Source of the DNA: Staphylotrichum longicolle
Taxonomy: Eukaryota > Ascomycota > Sordariomycetes > Sordariales > Chaetomiaceae
DNA: 64,000 nucleotides
Direction of reading: 5' to 3'
NCBI GenBank assembly: GCA_019096155.1
Contig: JAHCVI010000001.1
Location: 11,780,001 to 11,844,000, forward strand
Shown here: positions 10,208 through 22,008 of the stretch, piece after piece
Numbering within the stretch: position 1 is the stretch's first letter
Layout: each line of letters opens with the position of its first letter
Made by a program: the position numbers and the translations under genes
The notes under the pieces: generated by a model
What the model was told of the DNA's origin: nothing
Seen by the model: the letters and a program-made list of their open reading frames with translations, nothing else
Databases searched by the model: none

Positions 10208-11768
10208 GCTGGGCAGAAGGGAACGAAAGATTAGGTGTAGGTTTCACTGTTCGAATCCATTGGACGCGATGCGGTGGTGGGAGGTTGGGACGCATGGGAA
10301 CGGCCGAGGAAGCCATATTATACCGCGGAGCAGTTCAGCGTCAACAGGGCGGATGTGTTGCCGCCCAGGCGAGGGAAACCATAGTTGCTCCAGATCGCCA
10401 AGCTGGCCGAGACGACGGGAGCTGGGAGATATTTGTAAGTGGATGCCGAATACTTCCCAAACGGGTAGCCAAGACACAACTGGTACATGACATTACGTAC
10501 TGACGTGGGTCGCGTGCTGATTCGACCAGAAGTCGCCGCCGAAAAGGCCCACCGATCTGCGTCACAGTGGGGCAGTAAGGCGCTCGCACGAGGTGCCCTT
10601 GGGTCCCTTGTGGGACTCCGGGAACATTAGAACGTCTGGAAGGATCTAGCGGACGCTATAATCTCTCTTTTGGTTGCCAAGCCGGTGTCGGGTTCTGGTT
10701 ACAAATTGCTGCAGATAACATTACCATTCTCTTCACGGACAACACATACGGGTCAAAGACGTGGTGGGGAGAAGAACGTCGCTGTTGTTCTGAGTCACGA
10801 TCAGATAAGGGGCTAGCGAGATTGGTACCTTATGGTTCAAAATATCTCCCACTAACACCGTGACTGCGCCAAGAGGCCAACACCCCCGCGAAGCTGGGGA
10901 ACACTCTGTGGGGCGAAGCCCAGACTCGGGATGCGCGGGACTTGAACATGTTGTCGAACCGAGTCTCGGGCTTCGCGAGTCTCCCGGCCGAAGGCCGACT
11001 TGCCACTGGCCGCTGCCCAGTGATCGCGCCCACCGCCAGCTGCTCTAAATCACACGTCCTCCCAGCTCGTAATCCCGTTGGGAAGTGTTCGCAGAGAGTG
11101 TGATGTGCTCGATTCCTGCGCAGGTCTTTATCCCTTACTAGGTAAGGGGCATGTAGATAAACTGAGCCCAGTCCAAGTACCCTGGGTATCTTGGTGAGCT
11201 GCGAAGAAGACCCTGTGACCGAAACACTTATTTGAGAGCCAACCTTGTTGGTTTTTCTGATCCGCCAACCGGGCGTTTTCAGTGTATCGTTAAGCGCCTT
11301 AGCCTGAGACCTCAAGTCGGCCATCCCAACAGGTCAGGGAGGAATGTCGGGTAACCCTAAGAATAATGGCAACAAAGGGAATGATACTATGTGTATATTA
11401 TCCGTGTCAGACACTGTGCGTTGGCTTTTGGGGCTCATGAACCACGAAGACATTGAGTCTGTGCGGTTGCTCTACAATGTATGAATTCCTTCGGCGATAC
11501 GTCGAACCCAACATGGGCCGACAGGATGACGAAACTGCCAACGGTGTTTTTCCGGAGCCCAGTCCTGGTGATCTGACCTCGTAGAATCTTTCTGCGATCA
11601 AGCCAGTGATAGGTTTGCTTCATCAGTTTGTTTGATCCTGTGCAATCAGCGATCCAACTCGAGTGGCATGGCTCAATCCATGTGAACACAGGAACCCGCC
11701 TTCAGAAACCGAGTCGTCCGGCTGACAACGAGCAGCAAGCCAACGAGCCGGTGTTCCCCGGACGGTAC
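10208..11768. other. Gene-free stretch
   Basis: Upstream region of the ENA-type ATPase gene and of velvet-like copy 4. It contains only arginine-rich, unconserved reading frames. I see no RNA gene, no repeat and no transposon remnant. Confidence 0.5.
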
Positions 11769-11775
11769 TATAAAG
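11769..11775 (+). promoter_or_regulatory. TATA box of velvet-like copy 4
   Basis: TATAAAG, 141 bp upstream of the ATG at 11910. The spacing matches that of the other three family members. Confidence 0.5.
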
Positions 11776-11909
11776 CTCCTGAACCTCGCTCTGACCCGAA
11801 CCCAGTCCCTCAGCAGCATCCCCAGTATCAAAGCACATACACTTGCCTTCAATCATCACACAGAGACCACAATCCCCCGGCCCAGTCAGACTCAGAGGCA
11901 GCAAACAAT

Positions 11910-12380
11910 ATGCACTCCCAATATCCCAAGGCGTACGTTTCGACTCCCGAACTCAGCCCAAAGATCGAAGCGGATACTCTGATTTCTGGAGTCTGCATCC
12001 AAGCCAAGGTTCTCTTCGTTCCCAGGGATGACCCGCGCCTGACAATTCTTCCGGACCAAAACTTCACCGCTGTCATCTCCTGTAGGTCTGTCAAAGACGG
12101 AGCTGCCTGCCGGGATTTTGTAACAGCAACCCAAGAAGTTGCCGGATATCGAAAAACAGAGACATGGAACCAAACTGATTTGTCCGGCGTAATGTACTTC
12201 GACTTCAAAGACTTTAAATTTGGCCCGGGCATCAAGGGCCAATATTCCTTTTATGTCGATCTCTATGTCACCATCGGCGGCGCTAAAGAGTATTGGTTTT
12301 CGTTGGATACCAACAAGGAGGATAACCCTGATGTTTATGGCGTGGTCGAGGTTGTTCCCCGATCAGCAGAGCCACAGTAG
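11910..12380 (+). CDS. Velvet-like small protein, copy 4
   Basis: A 156-residue intronless protein starting MHSQYPKAYV. The frame is open much further upstream, but the TATA box at 11769 places the transcript start below those codons, so the ATG at 11910 is preferred. It contains the strand VCIQAKVLF, then NFTAVISC, then the signature MYFDFKDFKF followed by GQYSFYVDLYV, and ends with VYGVVEVVP. It lies on the opposite strand and about 6.6 kb from copy 3, with the GFA and ATPase genes between, so it was either moved or left by an older duplication. No signal peptide. Function unknown. Confidence 0.7.
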   Translation: MHSQYPKAYVSTPELSPKIEADTLISGVCIQAKVLFVPRDDPRLTILPDQNFTAVISCRSVKDGAACRDFVTATQEVAGYRKTETWNQTDLSGVMYFDFKDFKFGPGIKGQYSFYVDLYVTIGGAKEYWFSLDTNKEDNPDVYGVVEVVPRSAEPQ

Positions 12381-13113
12381 GGATGAAGGGAGATGGCTGT
12401 ACAGATATAGCCAGTCGCCCATGATGTCATCGGGAGGAACAGGATGTGAAATGAGTGTTCGGGAGAGACATGAGGAGATGTGTGGACAAGTGGGAAGAGT
12501 GTCTATCTGAGGGTTGGATTTACTACAAGACCGCGGCTCGGTCTCAGGGAGTGGAGTGTTTCATTGGTGTGGGATTCGATAGCAATCAGGTAATTGAATG
12601 GCAAGAGCTGGTCTCCAGTTGCCGACAATGCTCGGACAAGCCAGGTTGGCACCCAAAGGGGAGTTGATTTATTGTGTTTCCATGGAAAGACTATCGTTCA
12701 CGAGGTGAAGAAGCACTTTCGAACATGAACGAAAGTGTCAAGGACGCACAATTTCATAAGCCCAGGTTCAAACTTCTGGAGGGGTGACTCGGACGTCGTT
12801 AGGGAATGCGAGCTCTCGGTCTCCTGCCGTTTTGGGTGCGAGGCGGAGCACGTCGGCATCCACGGGCCCGCGCCGACCGGACTGCTCATTGGCTTGTCGT
12901 GTTCCACGCAATCCTCCGAGCCCACCCTAGGCCCCGGGTCCACTGCAACGTCAAACGAAGGGCGGACGGCAAGGGAACGGAGCAGATAAGATTTGTTCCC
13001 GTCTATAAGACCCGGCTTCCGAATCTCAGGTGGTGATCATCATACCCCTGATACATCCTTCCTGTGACTATTCACCAACAACGACACACGAGCTTGCAGC
13101 ATCCAACGGCACC
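12381..13113. other. Gene-free stretch
   Basis: Flank between velvet-like copy 4 and the GST-like gene. TATAAGAC at about 13003 could serve the GST-like gene. Nothing else supported. Confidence 0.4.
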
Positions 13114-14015
13114 ATGTCCGAAGCGATCATCTTGTTTGACCTGCCCAGCAAGGCACCCCACGGCTGCTGGTCGTTCAACCCCTGGAAGAGTGAGCTCGTG
13201 ACTGAACCACGAACTTGGAAACCGCATCTGACATCTCAACCCAGCACGTCTCCTCCTCAGCTACAAGGGCCTCGACTTCCGAACGGAATGGGTGAGCATA
13301 TCCTTCGCTCTCCAGCACCCCCGCCTTTCCCTAACAAGATCCTATTTAGGTTGAATACCCCAACATCAAGGCCCGCCTTTCGCCCCAGTACGCCCCCCCT
13401 TCAACCGCCCCCCCCCCCGCCTCATCTGTATGTACCCTATCTAACCCCAGCGCCAGCGTCCCCCCCAACCAAGACGACACCCCCTACACCATCCCCACCA
13501 TCCACATCCCCTCCACCAACACCTACGTCATGGACAGCTGGAAGATCGCGCAGCACATCGAGGCCCTCCACCCCTCGCCCCCCCTGCACCTCAGCTCGCC
13601 CGTCCTGGCCAAGCTCGACGCCCTCATGCTCGGCGTCAAGCGCGCCCTGCAGTGCATTTACATCCCGCGCATCCCGCAGGTCCTCCTCAACGACGCGAGC
13701 GTCGCCTACTGGTACGAGACGCGCGAGCGGGACGTGGGCATGACGCTCGCGCAGCTCGAGGACAAGTACCCCGCGGCGGGGTGCTGGGAGCGGGCGGGGC
13801 CGGTGCTGAGGGAGGTGACGGCGCTGTTGGAGGAGGGGGAGGGCGGGCCGTTCTTTATGGGCGGGGAGGTGAGCTACGCAGATTTTGTGTGGGGTGGGTT
13901 TTTGCTGTTTCTGGGGAGGCTGGGCATGTTGGAGGAGGCGCTGGCGAGGAGTGGGGGGGAGGAGGTGCATCGGGGGTTGCTGAAGGGGTTGGAGCCGTGG
14001 GTGAGGGATGATTAG
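13114..14015 (+). CDS. Glutathione S-transferase-like protein
   Basis: A 239-residue protein with a thioredoxin-fold N-terminal and an all-alpha C-terminal domain. Exons: 13114-13189, 13245-13291, 13350-13387, 13457-14015; phases agree. The start MSEAIILFDLPSKAP leads to GCWSFNPWKTR, the usual first helix of the fungal UstS/EthG-like GST group, then KGLDFRTEWVEYP and the IPTIHI...MDSWKIAQHIE stretch in which the Ser binds the glutathione gamma-glutamyl group. The third intron has two possible 3' ends, 13450 and 13456. The later one is preferred because the first is only a few bases from the branch site CTAAC and because SPHVPPN fits relatives better. Intron 3 is very C-rich. Substrate unknown. 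Confidence 0.85.
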
Positions 14016-14119
14016 GTAGGTATGGAGACGGGTTGAAGGGGTGTGGATCTTGTTGTTTGTTGAGTGCTGAGGAACTACGGGTTGTGGTTACCGCTTTTGG
14101 ATCGAAGAAGACATGGAAG

Positions 14120-15211
14120 TCATGACAGTAACAGCCCCTGTCTAAACGCCCTCCACCACGCCCCCTCGTGTTGCCCGTACATGCTGTGGGGTTTCTCTCC
14201 ACCAGTCATCTTGCCTTTCCCCTGCCAACCCTTTCCTAGGGCCTCCACGCTGCTGGCAATGCTCTTGGCGTCGTAGTCGCCCAGGCTGCTGCCAGGCCCC
14301 AGAAGCCCGTCAATGACACCCCATAGCTCTCTCAGGGCGGCCTGTTCCCGCTCGTGATACCCATCCTGGCTCACCCGAGCGTCTGTGTCTGGCTTGGCCG
14401 CAAGATATGGCGTAATGGCCTCCGTGTCCTGGTCCCGGGCGTCGTCTCTGCATAGTGTATCTTGCTCGAGTGGCGTATGCTCTTTGTCTTCCTCAGCATG
14501 GCGGTGAAACACAATAGGTGGCGGTGACGTGTCTGGAACATTGTACCCCTCCCACTTTGGCAAGCTCACCCGTCGTGGCTGTGGCGCCAGCGGGGCCGAC
14601 GGCAATCCCTGGGATGGGTCAAGGTATGGTGAGGGCGAGCGTGATCGGGGACGTGAGGCCATCGGAGCGTTGTCATTGCTCCGCCTGCGGTAACTCTTCT
14701 CCCTCCGACTGACAGTATGCGTCCATCGGCGCAAACCAAGGGCTGCGCAGGGTGATGGCTCGCGCGGGTGAGCGGGCAGTTCGACGACGCCAGGGTCCGT
14801 GCTGGCTCGGACGGGGACGGGCTTTATCGGAGACGGTGGGAGCAGACAGGGGTTGTAGAAGTTGAAGACGTCGATGTCGTCGAAATCGTCGAGCTTGAGC
14901 TCGGGCCGTGGTTGAGGTCGCGGCCTGGGTGGCAGGCTTTGGTATGACGGCCTGTACAGAGGAATGGCCATCTCTGTCTCGAGCAACACGGGCTGCGTAG
15001 AGTGTCTTTTTGGGATGACAAGCGGCGGGAGGAGAGCGGGCCGCATTCTAAACGTCGGCCTGGACGAGCTGTGACGGAATTGTCTGCTTCGCGGCATTGG
15101 TGGACGGGAAGAGCGGGGAGGGGACTTATTTGATCCCCGAGGAGGGTGGTATGCGTGGGAGGAGGGTGCCATGCGGGAAGTCTGCGGGAGATGTGGACTC
15201 GCAAGTTCCAA
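14120..15211 (-). CDS. Hypothetical Pro/Arg/Ser-rich protein
   Basis: A 363-residue reading frame, convergent with the GST-like gene. It is rich in Pro, Arg and Ser with an acidic patch (LKLDDFDDIDVFNFYNP, about residues 105-121) and an ordered C-terminal segment (ALRELWGVIDGLL). Such a composition suggests a largely disordered, possibly nuclear protein. I recognise no domain. The start at 15211 is the first ATG; an internal Met 14 is equally possible. The length of the frame and its protein-like acidic motif argue for a real gene, but homology was not testable. Confidence 0.55.
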   Translation of the reverse strand: MELASPHLPQTSRMAPSSHAYHPPRGSNKSPPRSSRPPMPRSRQFRHSSSRPTFRMRPALLPPLVIPKRHSTQPVLLETEMAIPLYRPSYQSLPPRPRPQPRPELKLDDFDDIDVFNFYNPCLLPPSPIKPVPVRASTDPGVVELPAHPREPSPCAALGLRRWTHTVSRREKSYRRRSNDNAPMASRPRSRSPSPYLDPSQGLPSAPLAPQPRRVSLPKWEGYNVPDTSPPPIVFHRHAEEDKEHTPLEQDTLCRDDARDQDTEAITPYLAAKPDTDARVSQDGYHEREQAALRELWGVIDGLLGPGSSLGDYDAKSIASSVEALGKGWQGKGKMTGGEKPHSMYGQHEGAWWRAFRQGLLLS

Positions 15212-16203
15212 TTTTGATCAAACGAGCGGACAGCAAATGGACGATCCCCAGGGGCTTATGTTGACTTTGAAGTAAGCCCCATATCCGAGGTACACGGGAG
15301 TCGCGAACCTTGCAGACCACCCTCAGCAGCCTCAACAACAAGAAAGGGGAACATGGTGGCCCCTGGCTTATGCCTTATCACGGACATGGCGTGTCTGCTA
15401 GCGATCCGGACTCATGGAAATCGCTGTCGGCAACAAGGATTGCAGATCTTGGCACCTCAACCGACCGTCTGGACCGGTTCGGCAGAGTTGGTGTCCACTG
15501 ACAAGAATAGCTCGGGCGAGAAAGACGCCGATCTTAGCACGCCACTGCAAGCCCCTGGATTGGCTTCGACCCTAACCCTCGCCATCACCCGAGGATGTGA
15601 ATGTGACTGGAAAACTGCAAAAGGAAAATGTTTAGGACTGTTGATGGGTTCATTTCCAAGAGGAGCAAACATTGTTCTGAGCTGCGCTCTGCTGCAGAGA
15701 TGAAACATTGCTGAGTGTGCACAACACCAAGCCAAACCCTCAACGTCGGGATGTGGGGATGCTTACTCGACGCCGGGGCAGGGACCGTGGAGGCGTTCTA
15801 TTTGCAGTCGACGCTAGCAATGTCTCGGCGCAGATCAGCCGTCTATGCTGCACGACTCTCCAGAAAAGTTTCTCCAGACCATGGCACAACCTCGCGTGAT
15901 CGACGCCTCCGAATGTCATGCCGGCAACAACAACATCCCCTATCTCGACCCGGTCAGCATGTAGTTACCGAGAGCGAGTGCCAAAGATAAACCAAACACC
16001 ACGGCTCTTTTCTTCTCTGGGTATAGCACAACCGCCGTCGGTCAGGCGCCGGGCAGTTTCCAAGCCGAATTACAAGTTGAGACAGATAACAATGACAGAC
16101 TCGCTCATCCGCATCCCCAACCCCATCCACATCCTGTGGTAATCCCATACTCCCAACGCCTTGAATGCATGCCCACTCAACTCCTGCTCCTCCTTTCTCG
16201 AGC
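15212..16203. other. Gene-free stretch
   Basis: No reading frame with protein-like composition and no RNA gene seen between the two minus-strand hypothetical genes. Confidence 0.45.
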
Positions 16204-17196
16204 CTACCACCAAATATCCCCCCTCCCCGCCCCCATCAGCGCAACCGGCGTCCTCCCATTCCCGTTCCCACTCACCACCCCATTATTGACCCCATACCCA
16301 TTCACCCCAAACCCATTCACCACCCCATTTATCCCATACCCATACCCACCCCCCACCACCCGTTGACTCCATACCCATTGGCGGGCCCCTCCCCAGAGCG
16401 GACTCCCCACCCGGCTCCCCACCCGACTGCCCACTCTGCTGTTGCTGCTGGTGGCGCCCCCATTCATCCCACCCACGACCATCCCCACCGAATCCGAGGC
16501 CGAAGCCGAGACCGAGGCGCGCCGCGCCTCCTCCAGCCGCTTGAGCAGCCCGCCGCGGTTCCACAGCCGGCGCACGTACAGCACGCTATGACCACCCGGG
16601 CTTACTGGTCCGTTCTCGTCGCTCTGGTTTTGCTGGTGCTCGTCCTCATGATGATGATGATGATGATGGTGAGGATACTGAGATGAGGGGCCCTGCTCAA
16701 ACAGGAGCATGTCGGCCGCCCAGCGGGAGGCGGGGCCCGCGTGCTCGGGCATGAAGGTGAATGTCACGGCGTCTTCGTCGTCGGGGCGGCAGGTGATGAA
16801 CCTGGGCCGTTTGGATTAGCTCTCGATCTGTTCTATTGAATGAAGGGGGTGATGGTGCAGCCGTAGAGGGCATGGTGGCGTGCCCGGTGTGATGGTGGTG
16901 TGGTGTGGTGTCAAAGGGTGTGTATGTGTGTGTGTGTGCCTGTGTGTTGCTCGGTGTAAGATCGGGGTGTGTGGCACTCACCATGTGATGAAGCTCGGCA
17001 GCGAGAGGCTGACCTCCTTGGTGGTGGCGTGGAGCTGGGGCGCGCGCACGTAGCCTGGGATGGCCTGATGGTGCGGGGGCCGCAGGTCCTGGGCGCGGAG
17101 ATAGGCCGCGTAGGCCGTGGCCACGGCGCGGTCCGAGAAGACCAGCCGGATGCGGCCGTCGATGACACAGACGTCGATGGCAACGAGGTTGGGCAT
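16204..17196 (-). CDS. Hypothetical protein with His tract and Gly/Asn/Val repeats
   Basis: A 270-residue protein from two exons, 17196-16982 and 16801-16204, joined by a GT..AG intron that splits a Trp codon. The ordered N-terminal region (MPNLVAIDVCVIDGRIRLVF...FITCRPDDEDAVTFTF) looks like a small alpha/beta domain that I do not recognise. It is followed by an eight-His tract encoded by a CAT/ATG microsatellite, then three RVGS repeats, and a C-terminal low-complexity region alternating Gly, Asn, Val and Tyr. The intron flanks contain a TG microsatellite at 16919-16938. The splice restores one continuous frame, which supports the model. Confidence 0.6.
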
Positions 17197-18159
17197 GTTG
17201 AGCGTGTGGGGTTGTGTTTTGCTGTTTCACGCTTTGAAGAGGGCGGTGGTGGGTTATGATGTGGAAGTGAATGTGGATGTGGACTGGATGTGGCGGTGAG
17301 GGACACGGTGAAGGTGAATCGCCAGTGAGCCCACTGCCCAGCACCGTTGAATGTTTCGCCGTCGGTCTTGGGACTGAGCTGCGCTTTGAAACACAACTCC
17401 TTCAGCCTGCGGGGATCATCGCAGTCTGCTATTAGTAGAGGCGTTGGGCCACAATCTCAGGCGCCGCCGGTTCGAGTCATCTTGGTCGCTGCGCTGCCAT
17501 GCTGGCGGTGCGTCGATGGCGGTTCGAGAGTTGGACTGAACCAATCGAGGGGCTCCAGTTGTTCGGCTGGTTTTATGCTGCAGGATTCCCACTTGGTGGC
17601 TGTCATGCAGCCAGTAACAGGAGCTGCTGCAGCTGCAGCTCAGCCGCTATCTTGGTCTGGCTCTTAGCCCAACGCCAAAGCCCAAATATGGCCAGATACA
17701 AGGTGTGTGTGTGTGTGTGACCACCCGCTCGAGATTGAGCCTTTACTACTGGCAATCGCCAAGTTTCAGTCAGGTATCAATGGACGGCTTGCTTACCCGT
17801 TTTTCCTGTCCTTGACCCATTGGACGACTTCACATATCTCTCGCCTCTTGTTGGAGAAGAAACGGGGGATATGGACTATGAATGTCCACTTGGTATCTCC
17901 GCCTTGGGAGTGGAAAAGGACTGTCGCGACATTGGCTTGGGGCATCAAGGTGGGTTATGAGTTCGACGCCATGTTTTATTTGTTACATTGCCATAAGCAA
18001 AAGTCACTTTTCCCTTTTCCAACGCTACGAGCCTTTTCCTGGACCAAGTCAAGTGATTGAACCCCTTTCCCGCTTGCTTACCTTATCATACCCTTGAATT
18101 CTGACACTGACCCATAAAGTGATTCTGTGACTCTCAGAATCTCAATCTGTATCTCTGCT
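17197..18159. other. Gene-free stretch with GT microsatellite
   Basis: A (GT)8 tract lies at 17703-17719. No gene supported. A T-loop-like string near 17470 is not part of a tRNA because the arms do not pair. Confidence 0.5.
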
Positions 18160-19656
18160 TCATTCACTGTTGGTCTTTTTGGCCCCCGGCACGACGGTGT
18201 GCCATTTATGAAAGACGTTATTCGGGTCGAACTTCTGCTTGAGCTCGCGTAACTGCTCAACATGGTCACCAAAGGCGTCCTCGGGAGACAGAGATTCATG
18301 TTCCAGGTTGACGTAGAAGGGGGCGACGTGGCCGTCCGATCCTTTCTTGCCGCGATAGCCGCATCTTGTTGTGATGTACTCGGCCAGCTTGCGCTTAAAA
18401 GCACGAACTTCGCCGTCATACGACGCGTCGTGGTGCTGAAAGACCATCACCGCCGCGTAGTGCTCGCCGCGGTTGGCGAAAGCGGTTGCATCGTGCGGAA
18501 CGGACCGGATGGCGGCTGTGGGGAAGAACTCGACCACGAGGGCGGACTTTCCCATGTCGTTGTGGGAAGTGATGAAATCCACGAATTGGCGTCCGGCCTC
18601 GGCCATCACATCGGCGTCGAGTGGCATCAGCACGCTGCTGGAGCCGATCAGCCTGCGTCCCGGTCCCTCGAACCACGGACTAAAGAGCGTGTTGGCTGTT
18701 TGGTAAGGCATCATCTGGGTCATGTTGGCAACCGGTTCCAGCTTCAACAAGGGCGCAAAGAACTCCTCTGCCTCTGCCGCAGGACCGTTGTAGAAAAGAG
18801 CAGTGATGAGCACCGGCGCCGTGAATTCGGGAGGGCCACAGGTGAATATGAGGGCGTAGTTGTGGTCGGGCACGCCGCGCTTGTGGAATTCATTGGCAAA
18901 TTCCACCAGCTGCGGCAGCTTGTCCAACGGGAACACCAGGGGTCCGCCCCAGATATCGCCTTGGGGGTGTGCGCGCGACGTGAATCGCGTGACGATGCCG
19001 AACTGCGCCCCTGCACCTCGCACTGCCCAGAACAGATCAGGCTTCTGGGTCTCGGAGACTTCGACGATGGACCCGTCCGCGAGAACCATTTGAACAGAGA
19101 GAAGGTTATCAATGGAGAGACCGTGACGCGCACTCAAGAAGCCGTGGCCGCCGCCGAGAACCAGTCCTCCCACGCCCGTCTGGTTGTAGAGACCACCGAC
19201 GGTGGCCAAGCCGTGCGCAGCCAGTCGGGAGTCGACATCGCCAAACACGCAGCCGCCTTCGTACGCTACAGTCCGGGCTTCGGGGTCTACGATGACGTTT
19301 CTCATGCGGGAGAGGTCAATCACCATTCCGCCGTCGGACGACGAAGCGCCGCTGGTCGAATGTCCGCCGCCGCGGGTGGTCAATGGGATCTTGTTTGCCG
19401 TCGCGAAACGGACCGCAGTCGACACCTCCTCGGGACTTGTCGCCTTGACTACGACCGCCTACAGATTCCCGTTAGCGGTTCCTCCAGCTTCAACAGGCAA
19501 AATGCCATGGGGTCACGACTAAGATCTAATGCGCACCGCTGGCCTCTCGCTGCTGGCGCTCCATCGTTTCAGACTGTCTTCATAGCCTTCATCAGCTGGC
19601 CTGAAGACGTCGCCGGTCTTGATTTGGTCTCGTAGTTGGGTGTAGATGTCACTCAT
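18160..19656 (-). CDS. FAD-linked oxidase, BBE/6-hydroxynicotine oxidase-like
   Basis: A 472-residue flavoprotein of the PCMH-type FAD-binding, berberine-bridge-enzyme group. Exons: 19656-19537 and 19458-18160; the 78-bp intron is phase 0. The first exon gives MSDIYTQLRD and ends at PA; the second resumes with AVVVKATSPEEV, the normal start of the FAD domain. His 73 in RGGGHS is the usual site of covalent flavin attachment. The second attachment Cys of bicovalent enzymes is not seen in GGLYNQTGVGG, so a monocovalent enzyme is likely. The C-terminal BBE segment ends LKQKFDPNNVF. There is no signal peptide, unlike many plant-wall oligosaccharide oxidases, so a cytosolic role in small-molecule oxidation is inferred. 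Confidence 0.88.
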
Positions 19657-21365
19657 GTTTATCAACAGGTTGTTTTACTTTGCACTGTTTATTTCTCGCC
19701 ATTAACACGCTTCTGCTATTCAGATAAATATAACCCCTCATCCAAGTTGGTAAACGAATGTCTTAAAATAAACCTTCGCGAGCTGAGCAAAAGAGAGTTG
19801 AGCACGGGGGTCTCGTGGCCGGGTTGCGTCACCGCCTCAGCGCCCAACCACTGACATCCTGAAGCCTTTGACCACCATCGTATTCAGAGCGTTGACCTCA
19901 TCTTGAGGGCATTGGGTTCATTTATGACTGCGTTAATAGGTAAACTTTAGTATGTCTTTTCGCTACAGTGCTTTCCATCACGAGTCGATGATTGACATTG
20001 CCAAGCACCCTATCTCAGCTGGTGTGGCCAAGCTCTCGCTCGTGTCGAGCTGCTCGACAACATGACCTGGGAAGGTAGGTATGCCAACACACCGCCATAC
20101 CAAAAGAGAACTACCAAAAATAACACAACGGAGATCTCACTGTCCGTGAGCGTTCAGCTGGCTTTAGAATTACGAGACATAATGACGTGGCTTAGGGAGG
20201 ACCTCATACCCAACGTGAGAATTGGTTTACGGGACCCATTCATGGAAACCCACGGGTTCAGGTTCAAACCGTCTCAGCAAGAAACTTTGAGAATGGAAGA
20301 GGAGCCGGGTCCGAGAGCGGAGAGCCGTGACTGGTTGTGCTGGGCCGACCGCCGGACGGAGGATCGGGGAGTTATACCTGGGGTCCGCCGGACAGCTGGG
20401 CAGGTGCTCGGCGCCGGAGCCGAGTGGGTCCATCAGGCTGTCGCTGTCGAGCCACCGGCGCCGAAAAACCGTCCGAAGCGGCCACGCACAAAAGGGAATC
20501 TGCGATAATTAATCTGTACCCCGGACTGTACAATGAGATTTGATTTTGGCCAATCGCTTGCTATCCATGTCAGATTATCAGCAGCCATCCGCCGACGTGG
20601 GATTGAGACATGGGTCCGGCAGAAGAGCGGAGCGAACTCGGAGGGGTCCAGTTGGGTTGGAGCTTGAAGGCACGGAGCTTGAGAGACGAGGAGGTCTACT
20701 GTGTAGGGATTTTGGTGCTTTATTTCGCTGCTGTGGGCACTTTGGACTGCAACGACCGACGGCCCCAGGGAAGGTGTCTCTCGGATCTATCTAGCTGTTG
20801 ATGGACGCGACAAATGTTTTTCTCTTGGCTTCTCTCACAGAAGTCGGTGTTGAAAAGGGAAGTGCCCTGACGCCATATTTTTAGCTCGGGCTGTAATTTT
20901 CGCCGAGGCGAGCTGATGCCACTGAGAGAGTGGGATGGGCGGCACAGGGGCCATCAAGGTTCTCGCTTGGCGTTCCCGAGGGTGCTTGGCGCGGGAACCT
21001 GCACCAACATCCTGCGTCATGCCTGGATGCAGGGATCGAAGCGCCGAACAAAAATGCGAGCTGAGATCATCGTTGGTTCGTTCGGATGGTCCCACCGTAT
21101 CAAGAGCTTCCCGGTTGTTTTCGATCAACATCACGAAACCCACTTTCATTCTTTAATAATTTCAAAGCTTCAACCAACAAGGTCAAGATATCCCGAGTTT
21201 CGAAACGCTGGATCTAGTTATAATACAAGAACAATATGTACAGTAAATGCTTAGCCATGCCTTCTTGCCGGCATGTATATTGAATGTGAAACTGTCAATG
21301 TAAACTTTTGTTAAACCCGAAGCCAGGTTGGCTATCCGCAAAGCTGAGAACAAGGCTAAAAAAAC
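19657..21365. other. Gene-free stretch
   Basis: A long region of 1.7 kb in which I find no conserved coding frame and no RNA gene. The few reading frames are short and arginine/glycine-rich. Confidence 0.45.
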
Positions 21366-22008
21366 TCAGAGAGCCATGGCGGCGACGGCAGCGAGACCGG
21401 CAAAGCCCAGACCGGCAACCTCGTAGCGAGGGGCGCCCGCAGTGCTCGGCAAGGCAGTTCGGGTCGTCGAAGCATTTGCGGCAGGGAGAGTCGGGGCCGA
21501 CGTCGTGGTCACCAAGATGGAAACCACGGTGGTCGAGCCCGAGGCAGCAGCAGAGACAGATGCGGTGCCGGTGGCAGACGCGGTGACAGGGCCTTCGCAA
21601 TGCCAGTGATCGCCGTGGGGCTCGCAGCCATAGGACTCGGTCGGGCTGGGCTTAAGGCTGCCGGTGCCGGCGGCGTCGGTGTGTACATGGTCGTCGTCGT
21701 CGTCGTCCCCATGGTCATGGTCATGGTCATGAGTGGCTGAAGACGTGGTGACGGCAGCGGCAGCACTGCTGGATGTGGCCGCGGCGACAGGAGCAGAGGT
21801 CACACGAGGACCCTCGCAGTGCCTGAGACAGCGGGTCAGTATCGTCATGCATCAGTATAAGAGCCACGTGGGACGCAGGGACGAACCAGTGGTCGCCATG
21901 AGGCTCGCAGCCGACAGACTCGGTGGGGGACGGCGCGAGAGTTACCGCCTGACCCAGGACGGCGGAAACGAGGCCCAGCAGGGCGGCACCATATGCAACG
22001 GGCTTCAT
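21366..22008 (-). CDS. GPI-anchored secreted protein with C-x2-H-G-x4-C zinc modules
   Basis: A 192-residue protein in two exons, 22008-21887 and 21822-21366. It opens with a signal peptide (MKPVAYGAALLGLVSAVLGQ) and ends with a Ser/Thr/Ala-rich stalk and a hydrophobic tail (VAGLGFAGLAAVAAMAL) typical of GPI attachment. Two repeats share SPTES, x, GCEPHGDHWHCEGP. Between them lies a His/Asp tract (THDHDHDHGDDDDDDHVH). The intron splits the Trp codon of the first repeat in phase 2; the second repeat is uninterrupted. The same ten-residue module, with the intron at the same site, occurs in the divergently transcribed ZIP transporter. I infer a cell-wall or membrane zinc-binding protein that works with that transporter. 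It does not resemble Pra1/Aspf2 in layout. Confidence 0.8.

Noticed and set aside
10830..11324. 164-codon minus-strand frame between the ATPase and velvet-like copy 4
   Set aside because: Arginine-rich, without strands or motifs typical of real proteins, and no promoter element nearby.
17460..17500. T-loop-like GGTTCGAGTC string suggesting a tRNA
   Set aside because: The flanking arms do not pair and no D arm or acceptor stem is found.
18262..19635. Long plus-strand frame (457 codons) opposite the FAD oxidase
   Set aside because: It is antisense to a clearly conserved flavoprotein and arises from GC-rich codon use.
20062..20508. 148-codon plus-strand frame in the 19.7-21.4 kb gap
   Set aside because: Arg/Pro/Gly-rich with no recognisable pattern, no ordered segment and no intron signals.
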